From positions 1 through 13,821 of the forward strand of contig JAFQPD010000161.1 in NCBI GenBank assembly GCA_017411945.1: a DNA stretch of 13,821 nt. The letters run 5' to 3'. The notes below the pieces were generated by a model, which saw nothing but the letters and a program-made list of their open reading frames with translations, was not told the DNA's origin and searched no databases. Source of the DNA: Mailhella sp. Its GTDB lineage: Bacteria; Desulfobacterota; Desulfovibrionia; Desulfovibrionales; Desulfovibrionaceae. Of this stretch, positions 12,843 to 13,821 are shown piece by piece (positions within the stretch are counted from its first letter, which is position 1; every line of letters begins with the position of its first letter). The translations under genes were made by a program, and so were the position numbers.

Positions 12843-12873
12843 GGCTCGCGAGAAATCGCGAGCCTTTTCTTTT
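12843..12873 (+). terminator. Intrinsic terminator of tRNA-Ala
   Basis: GGCTCGCGA, a GAAA tetraloop and TCGCGAGCC form a perfect 9-bp stem, followed by TTTTCTTTT. It starts 7 bases after the tRNA 3' end. Confidence 0.92.
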
Positions 12874-12912
12874 ATCCAGGGTTCGTGGTCCAGTCATGAG
12901 CCCTTTTTCGTT

Positions 12913-12917
12913 GGGAG
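12913..12917 (+). promoter_or_regulatory. Ribosome binding site indicating a GTG start
   Basis: GGGAG lies 7 bases before the GTG at 12925. The nearest upstream in-frame ATG (12715) would translate through the tRNA and its terminator, so the GTG is the credible start. Confidence 0.6.
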
Positions 12918-12924
12918 AATACGC

Positions 12925-13782
12925 GTGAACGATACGTTCTGGCGAGGTTTGGCCTACTGCGTGACTGCGGCTCTGGCATGGGCCCTTCTCGGGCCCGTGT
13001 CCCGCATCTGCTTTGCCGAAGGCATGGATCCTTCGTCAGTAGCCTTCTGGCGCATGCTTATTTCAGGCCTGTGCTTCACAGTGCATGCCCTTGTGAGCGG
13101 AGGGCTCAGGCCGGGCATGCGCGATCTCGGATGCATGATCTTTTTCGGCGCGATTTTCGTCACTGCGTTCATCATATGCTTCCAGGTCTCCGTGCAGAAG
13201 AGCGGGAGTGCGCTGGCCATCATCCTGCTTTGTTCGGCTCCGGCATGGGTGGCCCTTTTCTCGCGCTTGATCTTCCATGAAGCCATAGGCCGTACCCGGC
13301 TTGCCGCACTTTTCCTCACCATGGCCGGAACGGCTCTTGTCTGTCTTTCCGGCGGGAGCCTTGGCGGAGAAGTCTCCTGGGTGGGCATAGGCTGCGGGCT
13401 GCTCTGCGGTTTCACATATGCGTTCCAGTTTCTGTTCTTCGCATGGTGGAAAGACCGCTATTCCACGCAGGCTCTTTTTGCCATGACCTTCCTTCCCGCC
13501 GCGGCAGTTCTCTTTTTCTTCACAGATTTCCGGCCGGTGACCTTGGCAGGAGCTGCTGGCGTGCTGGTGCTCAGCTTTGTTTCTTCCTATGCGGCCTATT
13601 ACTGGTATGGGCAGGCTTTGCGCTACCTTTCTCCGGTGCAGGCGGCTATCATCGGCAACGTCGAGCCTGTAGTCGGCACATGGCTCTCGTGGTGGTTCTG
13701 GCATGAAGATTTCACGACTGCGGGCTGGCTGGGATGTATTCTCGTGCTGGCATCCATACTCATCCTTGCCGTGAGGAAATGA
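12925..13782 (+). CDS. EamA-domain (DMT superfamily) membrane transporter
   Basis: Inner-membrane protein of 285 residues, the typical length for a ten-helix drug/metabolite transporter built from two EamA repeats of five helices. Hydrophobic segments are evident throughout. The first repeat begins with the helix near residues 7-27 and ends with the SALAIILLCSAPAWVAL helix followed by GRTRLAALFLTMAGTALVCL. The second ends with QALRYLSPVQAAIIGNVEPV and a final GWLGCILVLASILILAV helix. The ALRY-SPVQAA-I-NVEPV pattern is the EamA hallmark. The start is GTG at 12925. The DMT superfamily exports amino acids, sugars or other metabolites, and the sequence does not tell which. It stands alone after the tRNA terminator and is followed by a strong hairpin at the window edge. 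Confidence 0.92.
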   Translation: MNDTFWRGLAYCVTAALAWALLGPVSRICFAEGMDPSSVAFWRMLISGLCFTVHALVSGGLRPGMRDLGCMIFFGAIFVTAFIICFQVSVQKSGSALAIILLCSAPAWVALFSRLIFHEAIGRTRLAALFLTMAGTALVCLSGGSLGGEVSWVGIGCGLLCGFTYAFQFLFFAWWKDRYSTQALFAMTFLPAAAVLFFFTDFRPVTLAGAAGVLVLSFVSSYAAYYWYGQALRYLSPVQAAIIGNVEPVVGTWLSWWFWHEDFTTAGWLGCILVLASILILAVRK

Positions 13783-13795
13783 TATTAAAGGAGAA

Positions 13796-13821
13796 GGCCG
13801 CCGGACTTGTGTCCGGCGGCC
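13796..13821 (+). terminator. Perfect 11-bp hairpin at the right edge, probable terminator
   Basis: GGCCGCCGGAC, loop TTGT and GTCCGGCGGCC pair perfectly, 14 bases after the transporter stop. The window ends at the last stem base, so the expected T run cannot be seen. Confidence 0.7.

Overview
The window is ordinary chromosomal DNA from a GC-rich Gram-negative bacterium, with no phage, insertion sequence, CRISPR array or defence cassette that I can see. Gram-negative character is supported by the DgkA type, an IHF-alpha-type subunit, DarP/DUF615, SfsA and a signal-peptide-bearing exported protein. The gene set and the G-rich intergenic hairpins remind me of Desulfovibrionaceae (the Desulfovibrio/Bilophila/Mailhella group). 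That placement is inference from memory and needs a similarity search.

Layout. At 1-1975 (minus) lies a two-gene unit, a class I subgroup Ib aspartate aminotransferase followed by glucose-6-phosphate isomerase, which is cut by the left edge of the window. Divergent from it is sfsA (2059-2778). At 2813-8120 (minus) come a cytoplasmic gamma-glutamyltransferase-family enzyme, topA with four C-terminal zinc fingers, and a stand-alone Elp3-like radical SAM protein. Divergent from these is a HIT hydrolase with an IHF-alpha-type subunit (8222-8980), closed by a clear terminator. A class IV aminotransferase and a small exported DUF5666-like protein follow (9211-10615). The gap 10616-10846 between convergent genes holds three consecutive stem-loops. 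Then, on the minus strand, come an unrecognised cysteine-motif protein and dgkA (11785-10847). On the plus strand follow a DUF3467-like protein overlapping a half-length DarP-like protein (11999-12681), a tRNA-Ala(GGC) with its own promoter and terminator, and an EamA/DMT transporter ending in a perfect hairpin at the right edge.

How they fit together. Most units are short housekeeping operons: central carbon and amino acid metabolism, DNA topology and nucleoid structure, tRNA and ribosome function, and the membrane lipid cycle. Divergent pairs share compact promoter regions and no intergenic gap exceeds about 230 bases.

The least ordinary signals are four. First, a two-copy dispersed hairpin repeat lies just 3' of topA and of dgkA in the same orientation; its stem sequence differs between copies but stays paired. 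Second, a 49-nt nested hairpin sits between convergent genes. Third, the protein next to dgkA carries a C-x2-C-x5-C motif with the spacing of iron-sulfur staples. Fourth, the DarP-like protein is only half length. I found no convincing novel multi-gene system.
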